Below, one piece after another: positions 1 to 7,880 of a DNA stretch of 48,611 nucleotides. Location: assembly GCA_025964575.1 (NCBI GenBank), contig JAOPYO010000451.1, positions 1-48,611 on the forward strand, written 5' to 3'. The stretch comes from Actinomycetes bacterium (GTDB lineage: Bacteria; Actinomycetota; Actinomycetes; Streptosporangiales; Streptosporangiaceae). Both the position numbers and the translations under genes were made by a program. Numbering within the stretch: position 1 is the first letter of the stretch; each line of letters opens with the position of its first letter. Under the pieces are notes generated by a model. That model was not told where the DNA came from, did not search any database, and was given only the letters and a program-made list of their open reading frames with translations.

Positions 1-1
1 C

Positions 2-613
2 TACGACGACGCCGTACGCGACGGCAAGATCCGCTACGCCGGGGTCAGCAACTTCATCGGCTGGCAGTTGCAGAAGGCCGCCACGCTCACCGAGCTGCGC
101 GGGCTCACGCCGATCGTGACCCTACAGCCGCAGTACAACCTGATCACCCGCGACATCGAGTTCGAGCTGGTGGACGTGTGCAGGAACGAGGGCATCGGGA
201 TCCTGCCGTGGTCACCGCTGGCCGGTGGCTGGCTGACGGGGAAGTACCGGCGGGACGAGGTTCCGACCGGGCCGAGCCGATTGGGGGAAGAACCAGAGCG
301 GGGCATGGAGGCGTACACCCCGCGCAACGCACAGGAACGGACCTGGCGGATCGTGGACACGGTCCGCCAGGTGGCCGAAGACCGGGGCGTGTCGATGGCG
401 CAGGTGGCGCTGGCGTGGGTCGCCGACCGCCCGGAGGTGACCTCGGTGATCCTCGGCGCCCGGACCCTGGAACAACTCGACGACAACCTGGGCGCGGCCG
501 GGTTGCACCTGTCGGAACGCGAAACCGCACTGCTGGATGAGGCCAGCGCTCCGGCGGTGGCCGACTACCCGTACGGCGGGCCAGGAGTGGGGCAGCGGTC
601 CCGGCGGTTCTGA
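2..613 (+). CDS. Aldo/keto reductase, C-terminal part (cut by window start)
   Basis: This is the C-terminal part of an NADPH-dependent aldo/keto reductase, a cytosolic TIM-barrel enzyme that reduces aldehydes or ketones. The frame is already open at base 2 and reads YDDAVRDGKIRYAGVSNF, the usual beta-strand with the GVSNF signature. It continues through the strand that in this family holds the conserved Gln/Asn (QPQYNLI) and the cofactor loop (PWSPLAGGWLTGKY). The C-terminal helix region VTSVILGARTLEQLDDNL matches the NADP-phosphate-binding segment of the tas/YajO-like subfamily. About 200 residues are present out of a usual 320-340, so the catalytic Asp and Tyr lie outside the window. The substrate cannot be told from this part. 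The gene ends at TGA 611-613, 14 bp before the convergent hydrolase gene. Confidence 0.9.
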   Translation, partial: YDDAVRDGKIRYAGVSNFIGWQLQKAATLTELRGLTPIVTLQPQYNLITRDIEFELVDVCRNEGIGILPWSPLAGGWLTGKYRRDEVPTGPSRLGEEPERGMEAYTPRNAQERTWRIVDTVRQVAEDRGVSMAQVALAWVADRPEVTSVILGARTLEQLDDNLGAAGLHLSERETALLDEASAPAVADYPYGGPGVGQRSRRF

Positions 614-627
614 CCTCCGCCGGCCGA

Positions 628-1560
628 CTAGGAACCCCGATGAGCGGCCAATTCGCGGACTTCCCGCGCAATGGTGAGCCAGAGCGCGGCGGGGAGGTCG
701 TGCCCGACCCGAGGGAAGGTCACCAGCCGTGCGCCGGCGATGGCTCGTGCGGTGGCACGGCCGGCGCGTTCGCGCAGGATCGGGTCCTGCTCGCCGTGCA
801 GGACGAGGGTCGGCTTGTCCAACTCCCGGAGCTTCGGCCCGTGCCACTGGGCGCCGATCTGCCGGCTCTGCGCCTTCTGGTCGCGCGGCCCGCTGTCGGC
901 CTCGGCTTCGATCCACGCGCGGGCGGCGGCCTCGTCGAACGGGTAGCCGGGCGAGGCCACGCCACGCGCGACCGCGAGGCCCGCCTCGATGTCGCCCTCG
1001 CGCCCCTCGGGGAACTTCGTGCGGGCCAGCTTCGCCAGCAGGCCGAACCGCAGGTAGCGGACCACACCCAGCCCGGAGACATCGCTCGGCAGGGCCGCAG
1101 AGGAGATGACGCTGAGCACCCGCTCGGGGTGTCGCAGCGCGATGCGCTGCGCGATCACACCGCCCATGGAGTGACCGAAAACGTGCGCCCGCTCCCAGCC
1201 GAGTTCGTCTAGCACGGCGATCGCGTCGTCGGTCATGTCCTCTGAGGTGTAGGCGTCACCGCGCTTGGCGAACAGAGCCGTGAAGGGATTGCCCGTCGCG
1301 GTGTCGGGCATCCGGGTCGACTGGCCGGCGTCACGCTGGTCGTAGCGGGCCACGGCGAACCCCGCGTCAGCGAACGCCTCGCACAGCCCTGCGGGCCACC
1401 AGAACCGGGACGTGGCCAAGCCCATGATGAGCAGGAGCGGTTCACCCTCCGAGCCCTTCAGACGGTCGAAGGCCACCTCCACGTCTCCGTTGTGTGCGTA
1501 CCGGGTCGCCGTCCACGCCCCCGGGTGCCGGGCGTACGGCTGCGGCTGTACCTCGGTCAT
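628..1560 (-). CDS. Alpha/beta-fold hydrolase
   Basis: This is a 310-residue serine hydrolase of the alpha/beta fold, of unknown substrate. The oxyanion strand LLLIMGLATSRFWW is followed by the nucleophile elbow GHSMGG (Ser near residue 131), the acid in HGEQDP (near residue 260) and the histidine in VGHDLP near the C-terminus, so the triad is complete. The overall pattern (GDVEVAFD at the start, YDQRDAGQST) matches the esterase/rdmC-like group often found next to TetR genes. I place the start at ATG 1560 because GGAAGGG lies 8 bases upstream. A longer GTG reading would overlap that ribosome-binding site. It is divergent from a TetR gene with an 87-bp intergenic region holding a direct repeat, so repression by that neighbour is likely. 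No signal peptide is seen. Confidence 0.9.
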   Translation of the reverse strand: MTEVQPQPYARHPGAWTATRYAHNGDVEVAFDRLKGSEGEPLLLIMGLATSRFWWPAGLCEAFADAGFAVARYDQRDAGQSTRMPDTATGNPFTALFAKRGDAYTSEDMTDDAIAVLDELGWERAHVFGHSMGGVIAQRIALRHPERVLSVISSAALPSDVSGLGVVRYLRFGLLAKLARTKFPEGREGDIEAGLAVARGVASPGYPFDEAAARAWIEAEADSGPRDQKAQSRQIGAQWHGPKLRELDKPTLVLHGEQDPILRERAGRATARAIAGARLVTFPRVGHDLPAALWLTIAREVRELAAHRGS

Positions 1561-1577
1561 GATGACCACCCTTCCTT

Positions 1578-1632
1578 ACTGCGATCAGTGTTCGCATATT
1601 CAGGGTCTAGAGTACTGCATACAACGTTCGCA
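1578..1632. promoter_or_regulatory. Candidate TetR operator: direct repeat in divergent promoter region
   Basis: Two copies of a 19-bp element, ACTGCGATCAGTGTTCGCA (1578-1596) and ACTGCATACAACGTTCGCA (1614-1632), agree at 14 of 19 positions and share ACTGC and GTTCGCA. They are 36 bp apart start to start and fill the gap between the hydrolase and TetR genes. The placement suggests binding by the adjacent TetR protein. The binding is inferred. Confidence 0.45.
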
Positions 1633-1647
1633 GAAAGGGAGGGGCTC

Positions 1648-2370
1648 GTGACCGAGGCATCCGGCCACAGCATCTGGCTACGACCCGAACGCGCGGGACG
1701 AGGCCCGGCACCGGAGTACGACCGCGGCCGGATCGCGGCAGCCGGCATCGCCCTGGCCGACACCGACGGGCTCCCTGCCGTGACGATGCGGGCGGTGGCC
1801 GTCTCCCTGGGCACCGGACCGGCGTCCCTCTACCGCTACGTGGCCACGCGAGACGAGTTGCTGGAACTGATGATCGACGAGGTCAACGGTGAGATCTCTT
1901 ACGCCGGGCTCGGCTCCGGAGGGTGGCTCGAGGACATGCTCACCCTGGCCCGCCAGAGCAGGCGCATCTATATGCGCCACCCATGGTTGCTCGACACGGC
2001 CGGGTCGAAGTACCCGATGGGGCCGAACGCGGTCGACTACCTGGAACACGCACTGGGCGCCCTCGCCGACCTGGACGTCAGTCCGCGGACCAAACTGGAA
2101 GCGATCGGTGTGTTCAGCGGCATCGTCACCCTGCTGGCGCGTATGGAGATCACTCAGCACCTCGCCGGACAGACCGTCCCACAGTGGCAGCGGGCACAGA
2201 CGGACTACCTCACCCAGGTCGTGACGGTCGGTCACCACCCACACCTGGCCACAGCCCTGGCGGCGCAGACCTCCGACACAGGACAGGAGCCACCCGGGCC
2301 GCTCTTCGACCGCGTCCTCACCCACATCCTGACGGGACTCCTCCAGCCCGACGCCGCCGGCGCGGGTTAG
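1648..2370 (+). CDS. TetR-family transcriptional regulator
   Basis: This is a 240-residue one-component regulator. Residues about 30-75 form the TetR DNA-binding domain: an alanine-rich first helix (AAAGIALADTDGLPAVTMRA) and the recognition helix GTGPASLYRYVATRDELLEL. The rest is an all-helical ligand-binding and dimerisation domain of the TetR_C type. The start is GTG 1648, preceded by the strong Shine-Dalgarno AAAGGGAGGGG. A longer frame upstream of it would run over the promoter. The protein has the same architecture as the TetR protein at 45867-46583 (both begin IWLRPERAGRGP or IWMRPERPARGP), so the two are paralogues or belong to one subfamily. It probably represses itself and the divergent alpha/beta-hydrolase gene. 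The ligand is unknown. Confidence 0.92.
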   Translation: MTEASGHSIWLRPERAGRGPAPEYDRGRIAAAGIALADTDGLPAVTMRAVAVSLGTGPASLYRYVATRDELLELMIDEVNGEISYAGLGSGGWLEDMLTLARQSRRIYMRHPWLLDTAGSKYPMGPNAVDYLEHALGALADLDVSPRTKLEAIGVFSGIVTLLARMEITQHLAGQTVPQWQRAQTDYLTQVVTVGHHPHLATALAAQTSDTGQEPPGPLFDRVLTHILTGLLQPDAAGAG

Positions 2371-2681
2371 GGTGCAATCCTCATCGACGCGCCTCCCAGC
2401 AGCGACGACGGGCCGGTTCGCGGACACCGCCGGTCTCCCTCGCAGAGTGAAGGACCGGCTGATCGTCAGCTGGACGCCGATCGGCCGCGTCCTCACAGGC
2501 CGAGGCCATACTCCGACGCTGCGCCTACTGCGCTCAGCTGCCAGACCAGCCGGGATGTCCCACTCAGCACGCGTCAGAAGAGCGCACTTCCTGCGGGATA
2601 GGAGGACCGGCGAGCCTGCGGCCGGTCCCTGATCTAGGCCATGTCGATCTTCTGTCGCTGGGCACGGTAACGGGTACCGGT
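2371..2681. other. Intergenic region without a convincing gene
   Basis: This 311-bp stretch lies between the convergent TetR and sigma-factor genes. Reading frames cross it on both strands but none shows a recognisable domain or ribosome-binding site. It contains the hairpin at 2604-2628. I see nothing else that I can name. Confidence 0.5.
2604..2628. terminator. Hairpin between convergent genes, possible terminator
   Basis: An 8-bp perfect stem, GGACCGGC (2604-2611) and GCCGGTCC (2621-2628), has a 9-base loop. It lies between the TetR and sigma-factor gene ends. There is no clear T-tract, as is common for actinobacterial terminators. Confidence 0.4.
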
Positions 2682-3938
2682 TCAAGACTTGAGCTGGTCG
2701 ATGCGCCGGATGATGAAGGTCCGCTCCGGCAGGGACGGGTTGAGTTGGAGTGCGGTGCGGTAGGCGTCTTGGGCGTGGGCGTTGCGGCCAAGCCGCCGCA
2801 GAAGATCAGCGCGGGCGATGTGGAGCTGTGGCCAGCGGCTGAGCTGGGGGTGGTGGCTGAGAGTATCGAGGATGACGAGTCCGGCGGCGGGGCCGTCGGC
2901 CATTGCGACCGCGATGGCTCGGTTCGCCTCGATTACCGGGTTCGGCTCGTAGCGGACGAGTTCTCCGTACAGCAGGGCGATCTGTCGCCAGTCGGTGTGG
3001 GCAGCGTGCCGGGCGGTGGAATGGCAGGCGGCGATTGCCGCGTGGAGTTGGTAGGGGCCGGGTCGTCTGGCGCGCAAGGCTTGTTCGAGGAGATGGTCTC
3101 CCTCTTTGATCATGGCCTGATCCCACAGGTGACGGTCCTGGTCGTCCAAGAGCACGAGTTCACCAGCGGCGTCGATGCGTGCGGCCCGACGAGCGTCGGT
3201 GAGCAGCAGCAGCGAGAGCAGACCGGCGACTTCCGGCTCGCCGGGAAGTAGCGCGACGAGGGTGCGAGCGAGGCGGACAGCGGTGTCGCAGAGCTCGCCA
3301 CGGACCAGATTGGCCCCCGCGCTGGCCTTATGCCCCTCCGTGAAGACGAGGTAAACGACCCGTAGGACCGCGTCCAGACGATCGGCGAACGCCTCGAGTC
3401 CAGGGGTCCGGAACGGGATTCCAGCATCGCGAATTTTGCGTCTGGTTCGGCCCAGGCGCTTGGCCATGGTCGGTTCGGGAACCACGAACACGGCGGCGAC
3501 CTCGGCCGTGCTCAGCCCGCAGACCGACCGCAAGGTCAACGCGATCCGTGCCGCTGGGTCCAGCGCCGGATGACAGCACATGAAGATCAAGTTAAGTTCG
3601 TCGTCGGGGAGCGGGTCCGTTGCTTGCGCAGTGCCGCGTTGTTCCCACTCAAGCAGGGCCGCCGCCTCCTTTTCCCTACGGCGGGCATCGCGACGGATCC
3701 GATCGATCGCCTTGTTGCGGGCTACCCCGATCAGCCACGCCCGCGGATTGGCCGGCTGCCCCTCGGCCGACCACTGGACCAGTGCGGCAACACATGCCTC
3801 CTGCACCGCGTCCTCCGCGGTGGCGAGGTCCCCGACCATACGGGTAACGCTCGCCACCGCTGCCCACCAGTGAGCGCGCAGCTCTTGTTCGTTCAGGACG
3901 GCGCCCGCGTAGCGATCACCGGGCGAACCTCCACCCAC
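2682..3938 (-). CDS. ECF42-type RNA polymerase sigma factor with C-terminal TPR-like extension
   Basis: This is an alternative sigma factor of about 418 residues, roughly twice the length of a normal ECF sigma. The sigma-2 region contains AEDAVQEACVAALVQW and PRAWLIGVARNKAIDRIRRD. The sigma-4 region contains LTLRSVCGLSTAEVAAVFVV followed by AKRLGRTRRKI. The remaining ~230 residues are helical and TPR-like (EANRAIAVAMADGPAAGL, then LHIARADLLRRLGRNAHAQDAYRTAL). That extension and the adjacent YCII/DGPF gene define the ECF42 group, in which the extension, not an anti-sigma factor, is thought to control activity. The start is uncertain: conservation begins at LNEQELRAHWW near 3896, and the nearest standard upstream codon is GTG 3938. 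ATG 3998 would add an unconserved leader. It overlaps the YCII gene by about 45 bp, which suggests translational coupling. Confidence 0.88.
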   Translation of the reverse strand: MGGGSPGDRYAGAVLNEQELRAHWWAAVASVTRMVGDLATAEDAVQEACVAALVQWSAEGQPANPRAWLIGVARNKAIDRIRRDARRREKEAAALLEWEQRGTAQATDPLPDDELNLIFMCCHPALDPAARIALTLRSVCGLSTAEVAAVFVVPEPTMAKRLGRTRRKIRDAGIPFRTPGLEAFADRLDAVLRVVYLVFTEGHKASAGANLVRGELCDTAVRLARTLVALLPGEPEVAGLLSLLLLTDARRAARIDAAGELVLLDDQDRHLWDQAMIKEGDHLLEQALRARRPGPYQLHAAIAACHSTARHAAHTDWRQIALLYGELVRYEPNPVIEANRAIAVAMADGPAAGLVILDTLSHHPQLSRWPQLHIARADLLRRLGRNAHAQDAYRTALQLNPSLPERTFIIRRIDQLKS

Positions 3939-4252
3939 CCCGTCCGCGCGGCGGGGACGGTCGCCGCCCACTTCAAAGCCTCGTCGAGGTCGGCGCATTC
4001 CGCCAACGTATAACCGCCGACCTGCTCCCTGATCTCCGCGGCTGGCCCGTCGGTCAGGATCGTGCGGTCGTCCCGCACCCGCACCGTGGTCGCCGACGAG
4101 ACCGGCTGCAGCGGCCCACAGTCGATGAGCACGCCGGCCTCGGCCATCGCCGCATTCGCTGCCGCATACGCGGCGAACAGGTCTGCGTACTCGACGCTGG
4201 CCTGGTCGAGGGGCGGACCGTCAGGGGAGTGCAGCAAGAACAGGTACTTCAT
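3893..4252 (-). CDS. YCII/DGPF-domain protein, partner of the ECF42 sigma factor
   Basis: This is a 119-residue single-domain protein of the YCII-related (DGPF) family, a dimeric ferredoxin-like alpha/beta fold. It begins MKYLFLLHSPDG and contains the typical TILTDGPAAEIREQVGGYTL stretch, with the DGP(F/A) motif, then ADLDEALKWAATVPAA and a final VEVRPVI strand. I chose ATG 4252 because the family starts with MKYLFLL; a 13-residue upstream extension is not conserved. DGPF proteins are the standard neighbours of ECF42 sigma factors and their exact job is unknown; a role in sensing or in an oxidative reaction has been suggested. Here it is the first gene of the pair and its end overlaps the sigma-factor gene. 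Confidence 0.9.
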   Translation of the reverse strand: MKYLFLLHSPDGPPLDQASVEYADLFAAYAAANAAMAEAGVLIDCGPLQPVSSATTVRVRDDRTILTDGPAAEIREQVGGYTLAECADLDEALKWAATVPAARTGWVEVRPVIATRAPS

Positions 4253-4590
4253 GATCGACCTCCGCGTCGAACCGGCGACCCTCGCCGGCATCCATCTGTA
4301 ATCGAACGAGACACGCGCAGGAGGACACCATCAGTGAAGAGAATTCTTCTCCCAGCCCATTTTTTCCGAATCGTCCCAAACCATGGCAACCGTGAACATC
4401 CGCTCGTCAGTGACCGACGATCACCGACCGACTCCCGGTTTGTCTCGTTCCCATCTGCGCGGCCTCCCCCCGGGGACGCCGCTCCTGCCAGTTCGCGAGG
4501 TCCACCGGCCCCCGCTTGGACCGAGTACGTTAAGGGTCTGAAGCTGGTGAAGTCGCCTATATCGATGGGCACAGCTGATCGGAGGGCGCA
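4253..4590. other. Intergenic region, divergent promoters
   Basis: This 338-bp gap separates the YCII gene from a small membrane protein on the other strand. A GTG at 4334 has a good Shine-Dalgarno (AGGAGG) and opens a frame of about 116 residues. The peptide has no recognisable domain and runs into the next gene, so I do not call it. No repeat or RNA element was seen. Confidence 0.4.
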
Positions 4591-4794
4591 ATGTGGGTCC
4601 GGGGAATCATCGGGCTGTTGCTGTGCGCCGTCGGCGCGCTCTGGATCGGGCAGGGCGTCGGCTCGGTACACGGGTCGCCGATGACGGGGCACTCGCAGTA
4701 CGCGGTGCTCGGGGTGGTGGTGGCCGTCATAGGACTCTTCCTGCTGTTGTCGGCGTATCGCACCTACAGGCGACGGCGGGGCGACGCGGAGTAG
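4591..4794 (+). CDS. Small membrane protein with two transmembrane helices
   Basis: This is a 67-residue protein that is mostly membrane. Helix 1 covers about residues 4-24 (IIGLLLCAVGALWIGQGVG) and helix 2 about residues 38-55 (YAVLGVVVAVIGLFLLL). A short polar loop (SPMTGHSQ) lies between them and a positively charged tail (YRTYRRRRGDAE) should stay in the cytoplasm. GGAGG sits 8 bases before ATG 4591. Small two-helix proteins of this kind, with a glycine-rich first helix and a loop ending in a short Met-Gly-His sequence, are common in actinomycetes and have no assigned function. It stands alone between two minus-strand genes. Confidence 0.75.
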   Translation: MWVRGIIGLLLCAVGALWIGQGVGSVHGSPMTGHSQYAVLGVVVAVIGLFLLLSAYRTYRRRRGDAE

Positions 4795-4949
4795 AGGGCA
4801 CCTCACGAACCAGCCGGCGCCAAGTCTGGGCCACTCCCGATCTCTCCTCACGCCCGGGAGAGGCGATGGACCCGTCGGCGGCCCGCGTCTTTGCCGTATT
4901 ACCAGTGACCGATGGTCCGGTGGTACGGGATGGAGGAGATGCCGCGTAG

Positions 4950-5411
4950 CTAGGGTCGCAGCTCCTGGCAGATGACCGGCTGCTGTGGACAGCGGTAGTA
5001 GTTCACCCCAGCCCGAAGGGGCACCCGGGCCGCGATCTTGTACGTCACTCCGCCGGTGCCTGACTCCAAGGTGATGAGGTACGGCTCGGCCAGTGACCAA
5101 CCACCGTCGTACCCGCCGAACGCGTCGTTGACTCCCGCGTGGTATCCAGCGTTGAAGGCGACCGTTGCGAAGTCACGCGTGCCGGCGGGCAGGGCGAGGC
5201 CCTCCTGCAGTGCGCGCCCTTCCTGGATCCCCTGGGTATGCCCAGCTTGAAGACCCGCGGCGTAGCCTACGTCGAACCCAGAGCGGTATCCGGCGGTCCG
5301 CACGGGGCCCGGATCGGACGCCGTGACCCTCCCCAGGCCGAACAACGCCACTGCCACACCCAAGCCGAGCAGGATCCGCCAATGCTGTCTGGTCACAGCG
5401 CGTCGGGTCAT
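4950..5411 (-). CDS. Membrane-anchored protein with a run of regularly spaced glycines
   Basis: This is a 153-residue protein of unknown function. After a basic N-terminus (MTRRAVTRQHWR) a single hydrophobic helix follows (ILLGLGVAVALFGLGRV), acting as an uncleaved anchor or signal peptide, so most of the protein should be outside the cell. Directly after it comes a segment with glycine at every fourth position seven times over (GYRSGFDVGYAAGLQAGHTQ continuing in the same pattern), usually followed by an aromatic or aliphatic residue. The C-terminal half (FNAGYHAGVNDAFGGYDGGW, then a beta-rich part and a CPQQPVICQ cysteine pair) is probably globular. ATG 5411 has GGGGAAG in front. I do not recognise the family. 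Confidence 0.7.
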   Translation of the reverse strand: MTRRAVTRQHWRILLGLGVAVALFGLGRVTASDPGPVRTAGYRSGFDVGYAAGLQAGHTQGIQEGRALQEGLALPAGTRDFATVAFNAGYHAGVNDAFGGYDGGWSLAEPYLITLESGTGGVTYKIAARVPLRAGVNYYRCPQQPVICQELRP

Positions 5412-5566
5412 CGACTTCCCCTGCCCCTCGGTCGGTGGCTGCCCTCTCTGGTGCGGCGGTTCCCACGTTAACCACCCGCGTCGAGCGATATCCGCCGATA
5501 CACCGCGCACCGGTCCGCAGCGTCAGGGGATTTCCACCTTGTATTCATATGTTACGGGTTCCGAAT

Positions 5567-5579
5567 TGTATGAGATACA
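5567..5579. promoter_or_regulatory. Inverted repeat upstream of the first NmrA-like remnant
   Basis: TGTAT-GAG-ATACA is a perfect 5-bp inverted repeat in an AT-rich patch at 5540-5585, which stands out against the GC-rich window. The patch resembles the MarR/NmrA intergenic region at 8495-8525; both contain ATATGTT. It may be the operator left from a lost MarR-NmrA pair. This is weak evidence. Confidence 0.3.
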
Positions 5580-5628
5580 TAGAGTTGGTGTCAGAAAGTG
5601 GGTACCCGCACAGAGGTAAGGACTTGTC

Positions 5629-6250
5629 GTGATCCTTGTGACCGGAGCGACCGGCACCATCGGTCGGCCCCTCATCGACCTGCTCATCTCCGCGGGCGCC
5701 GACATCCGAGCGGTCACCCGTAACCCGCAGGCCGCAGGCCTGCCCGCCGGAGTCGAGGTCGTCGAGGGCGACCCGTCGCAGCCACGATCGCCGACGCCGT
5801 GCGGGGCGTCACCGCTCTGTTCCTGAACCCGCGCGCGATCGGCAAGGCCGCCGACGTGACGCTCGCCCGCGAACGGGGGTGAAGCGGGTGGTGGCCATGT
5901 CGGCGCTCAACGTCGACTTCGACCTCGCCCGGCAACCGTCCCGTCGCCGCGGCGAGTACAACAAGGAGGTCGAAGCCGCCGCCGTGGCATCCGACCTCGA
6001 GTGGGTGGGCCTCGGTCCGGTTCTTACGCCGCCAACTCCATCGGCACGTGGGCCGGTCAGATCCGCGCCAGCGACGTCGTACGCGGCCCGTACCCAGAGT
6101 CCGCATGGGCGCCGCTGCACGAACGAGACATAGCCGCAGTCGGCGCCCACGCCCTGCTCATCGACGAGCTGGTGGGCAGACGGCCTGTGCTCACCGGACC
6201 GCAGTCTCACCCAGGAGGAAATGGTCACCACGATCGGCGACGCGATCGGC
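5629..6250 (+). pseudogene. Decayed NmrA-like NAD(P)-binding oxidoreductase, copy 1
   Basis: The intact ancestor was an atypical short-chain dehydrogenase of the NmrA/azoreductase-like group. It opens well (MILVTGATGTIGRPLIDLL, the Rossmann GxxGxxG loop, then AVTRNP), but the homology then moves between frames. Recognisable pieces are AVRGVTALFLNPRAIGKAAD (from about 5784), VKRVVAMSALNVDFDLAR (5879 frame), GSYAANSIGTWAGQIRASDV and DIAAVGAHALLIDELVGRRP (6001 frame), and finally TTIGDAIGRPL (6221 frame). That needs at least four indels within about 600 bp, three of them consistent with single-base losses. No recognisable C-terminal domain follows. A frame-by-frame read supports real decay over a single sequencing slip. 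Confidence 0.85.
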
Positions 6251-6502
6251 AGGCCTTTGCGTTTGAGTCGGGTTCCGGCTACGCCGGCGGCGTGGAACGC
6301 AAGCGGCAGCAGCTCACCTGCGAAGGCGCGCTCCAGGCCCAGCCCGCCTGAACTCCGACCGCAGGACCCGAGCCCGTACGGCCCGTCCGTGCGGGCTCAG
6401 ACCGTTCCCGGAGCCAGCCGGAAACGTGATGTCCGAATACCGCCGAGATCTGGGGGCGGAGAAACGTTGAACAAGGCGAAGGCAACGAGGAGGGAGCAGG
6501 AG

Positions 6503-7048
6503 ATGAGCATCTACATGAACACGCCGACACGCTCACCACTGGTCCGGGCCACCATCGCCGACATCCCGGAGCCCGCCCCGCATACCCGGGCGGAACTCGC
6601 CACGCTGCTGGCCCTGGTCAAGCAGCCCAAGACCAAAGCCGTTGTGATCGGCCACGGCCGCGATGAGGTGTCCCGGGCTTCGGCGGCGGCGTTCGCGCAG
6701 GCCTGGGAGCAGCCTGGCGGCCACGTCCTGGACGTGATCGACTGGCCGGAAGAGGCGGCGTCGTGGCTGCGTCCGGCGCGCCGGTTCACCGCCGGGGAAC
6801 CGGATGCGTGGGTGGTCGCCGCTCCGGTGCCCGGCTGGGCCCAGATGGCCCGCCGCCTGCGGGCGAGCACCGGCTGGACGCCAGAGCGGACGTTCGGATT
6901 CGCCTCCGTCGGCGTCGCGCAGGCCGTGGCGATGGCCGGGGCGGACTCGCTGGAGGGCATGCGCGGTGCGACCGTCGACGGCGGCACGTGGCGGGCCGGC
7001 CCGGGCTGGATGACCTACCGCCCGGCCGAACCCGCCGAGGAGGTGTGA
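6503..7048 (+). CDS. Uncharacterised protein coupled to alkB
   Basis: This is a 181-residue soluble protein of unknown function. It begins MSIYMNTPTRSPL with AGGAG close upstream of ATG 6503. The sequence is alpha/beta in character: a strand KTKAVVIGHGRDEVSRASAA suggests a Rossmann-like core, then HVLDVIDWPEEAASWLRPA, and FGFASVGVAQAVAMAGADSL before a C-terminal TVDGGTWRAGPGW. There is no signal peptide or membrane helix. Its stop codon is followed with no gap by the ATG of alkB (GTGTGAATG), so the two were translated as a unit and this protein may work with DNA or RNA dealkylation. The adjacent alkB is broken, so it may now lack its partner. I do not recognise the family. Confidence 0.7.
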   Translation: MSIYMNTPTRSPLVRATIADIPEPAPHTRAELATLLALVKQPKTKAVVIGHGRDEVSRASAAAFAQAWEQPGGHVLDVIDWPEEAASWLRPARRFTAGEPDAWVVAAPVPGWAQMARRLRASTGWTPERTFGFASVGVAQAVAMAGADSLEGMRGATVDGGTWRAGPGWMTYRPAEPAEEV

Positions 7049-7704
7049 ATGATGTTGTTCTCCCGTGAACGCCTCGAGGTCGCGCCCGGCGCGCTGCACG
7101 TGCCCGGCTGGCTGACCCTGGACGAGCAGCGGCACCTCGTGGCCGAGTGCCGGGCGTCAGGGCCCGTGCCGATCCGGCACACGAGGTTGCCGTGGGGCGG
7201 TGTCATGTCCGTGCAGACCGTCTGTATCGGCTGGCACTGGCAGCCCTACACATACACCCGCACCGCGGGCGACGTGAACAGCGGCCGGGTGGCCGACTTC
7301 CCCGACTGGATGGTCGACCTCGGCCGCCGCGCCCTGGCTGCGGCCTACGGCGTCCGAGCTGACGACTACACCCCGACACCGCTCTCATCAACTTCTACGA
7401 GGGCCAGGCCAAACTCGGCATGCACCAGGACAAGGACGAACGCTCCGACGCGCCCGTGGTGTCACTGAGCATCGGCGACACCTGCGTGTTCCGGTTCGGC
7501 AACACGCGAACCCGCACCAAGCCCTACACCGATCTGGAACTGCACTCGGGCGACCTGTTCGTGTTCGGCGGCCAGTCCCGGTTCGCCTACCACGCCGTAC
7601 CCAAGGTGTATCCCGGCACCGGCGACCCCGCCACCGGCCTTTCCACCGGCCGCCTCAACATCACCATGCGGGTGACCGGGCTGACCGACGGACCGGCCAC
7701 ATGA
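7049..7704 (+). pseudogene. alkB: Alpha-ketoglutarate-dependent dioxygenase AlkB, frameshifted
   Basis: AlkB proteins use Fe(II), 2-oxoglutarate and O2 to remove methyl groups from damaged bases. The first frame (7049-7468) gives a good N-terminal half (LEVAPGALHVPGWLTLDEQR, then TRLPWGGVMSVQTVCIGWHW and ADFPDWMVDLGRRALAAAYG). Near 7376 the reading moves to the next frame, where NFYEGQAKLGMHQDKDE carries the HxD iron ligands. SRFAYHAVPKV carries the distal His and GRLNITMRVTG the 2-oxoglutarate Arg. One missing base, in a stretch that should encode PDTALINFYEG, explains the break; with it restored the protein would have about 218 residues, normal for the family. All catalytic residues remain in the second frame. 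It is either a recent pseudogene or a sequencing error. Confidence 0.88.
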
Positions 7705-7712
7705 GCGTTCTG

Positions 7713-7880
7713 TCAGGCCGCGGGCGGCAGGTGCTTGTCGAGGAAGGCGTAGGTGCGTTCCCACGCGGCCTCGGCGGCGTCCCGGCGAACATGTGGGGTC
7801 GCGCGTCGCAGGCGAAGGCATGCCCGGCCCTGGGATAGACGGCCTGCTCGAAGTCGACCCGGCGCGGTTGCCGTACGGTT
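7713..7880 (-). pseudogene. Dienelactone-hydrolase-like stub (C-terminal remnant)
   Basis: On the minus strand, the end of an alpha/beta hydrolase of the dienelactone hydrolase family is still legible. One frame reads VDFEQAVYPRAGHAFACDA, which includes the catalytic histidine in GHAF. The next frame continues PHVRRDAAEAAWERTYAFLD and ends KHLPPAA with a stop at 7713. One indel separates the two pieces. The N-terminal two thirds, with the nucleophile, are gone. The remnant sits between alkB and the MarR gene, so this strip has lost coding capacity in several places. Confidence 0.7.

Noticed and set aside
2372..2632. Plus-strand frame of 86 codons after the TetR gene
   Set aside because: No ribosome-binding site, Arg/Ala-rich composition typical of non-coding high-GC DNA, and no homology recognised.
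4334..4684. Frame with a good Shine-Dalgarno (AGGAGG before GTG 4334)
   Set aside because: The peptide has no recognisable features and overlaps the better-supported gene at 4591.
4249..5100. Long minus-strand open frame (283 codons)
   Set aside because: It covers a real small membrane protein on the plus strand and has no domain; it is a high-GC shadow.
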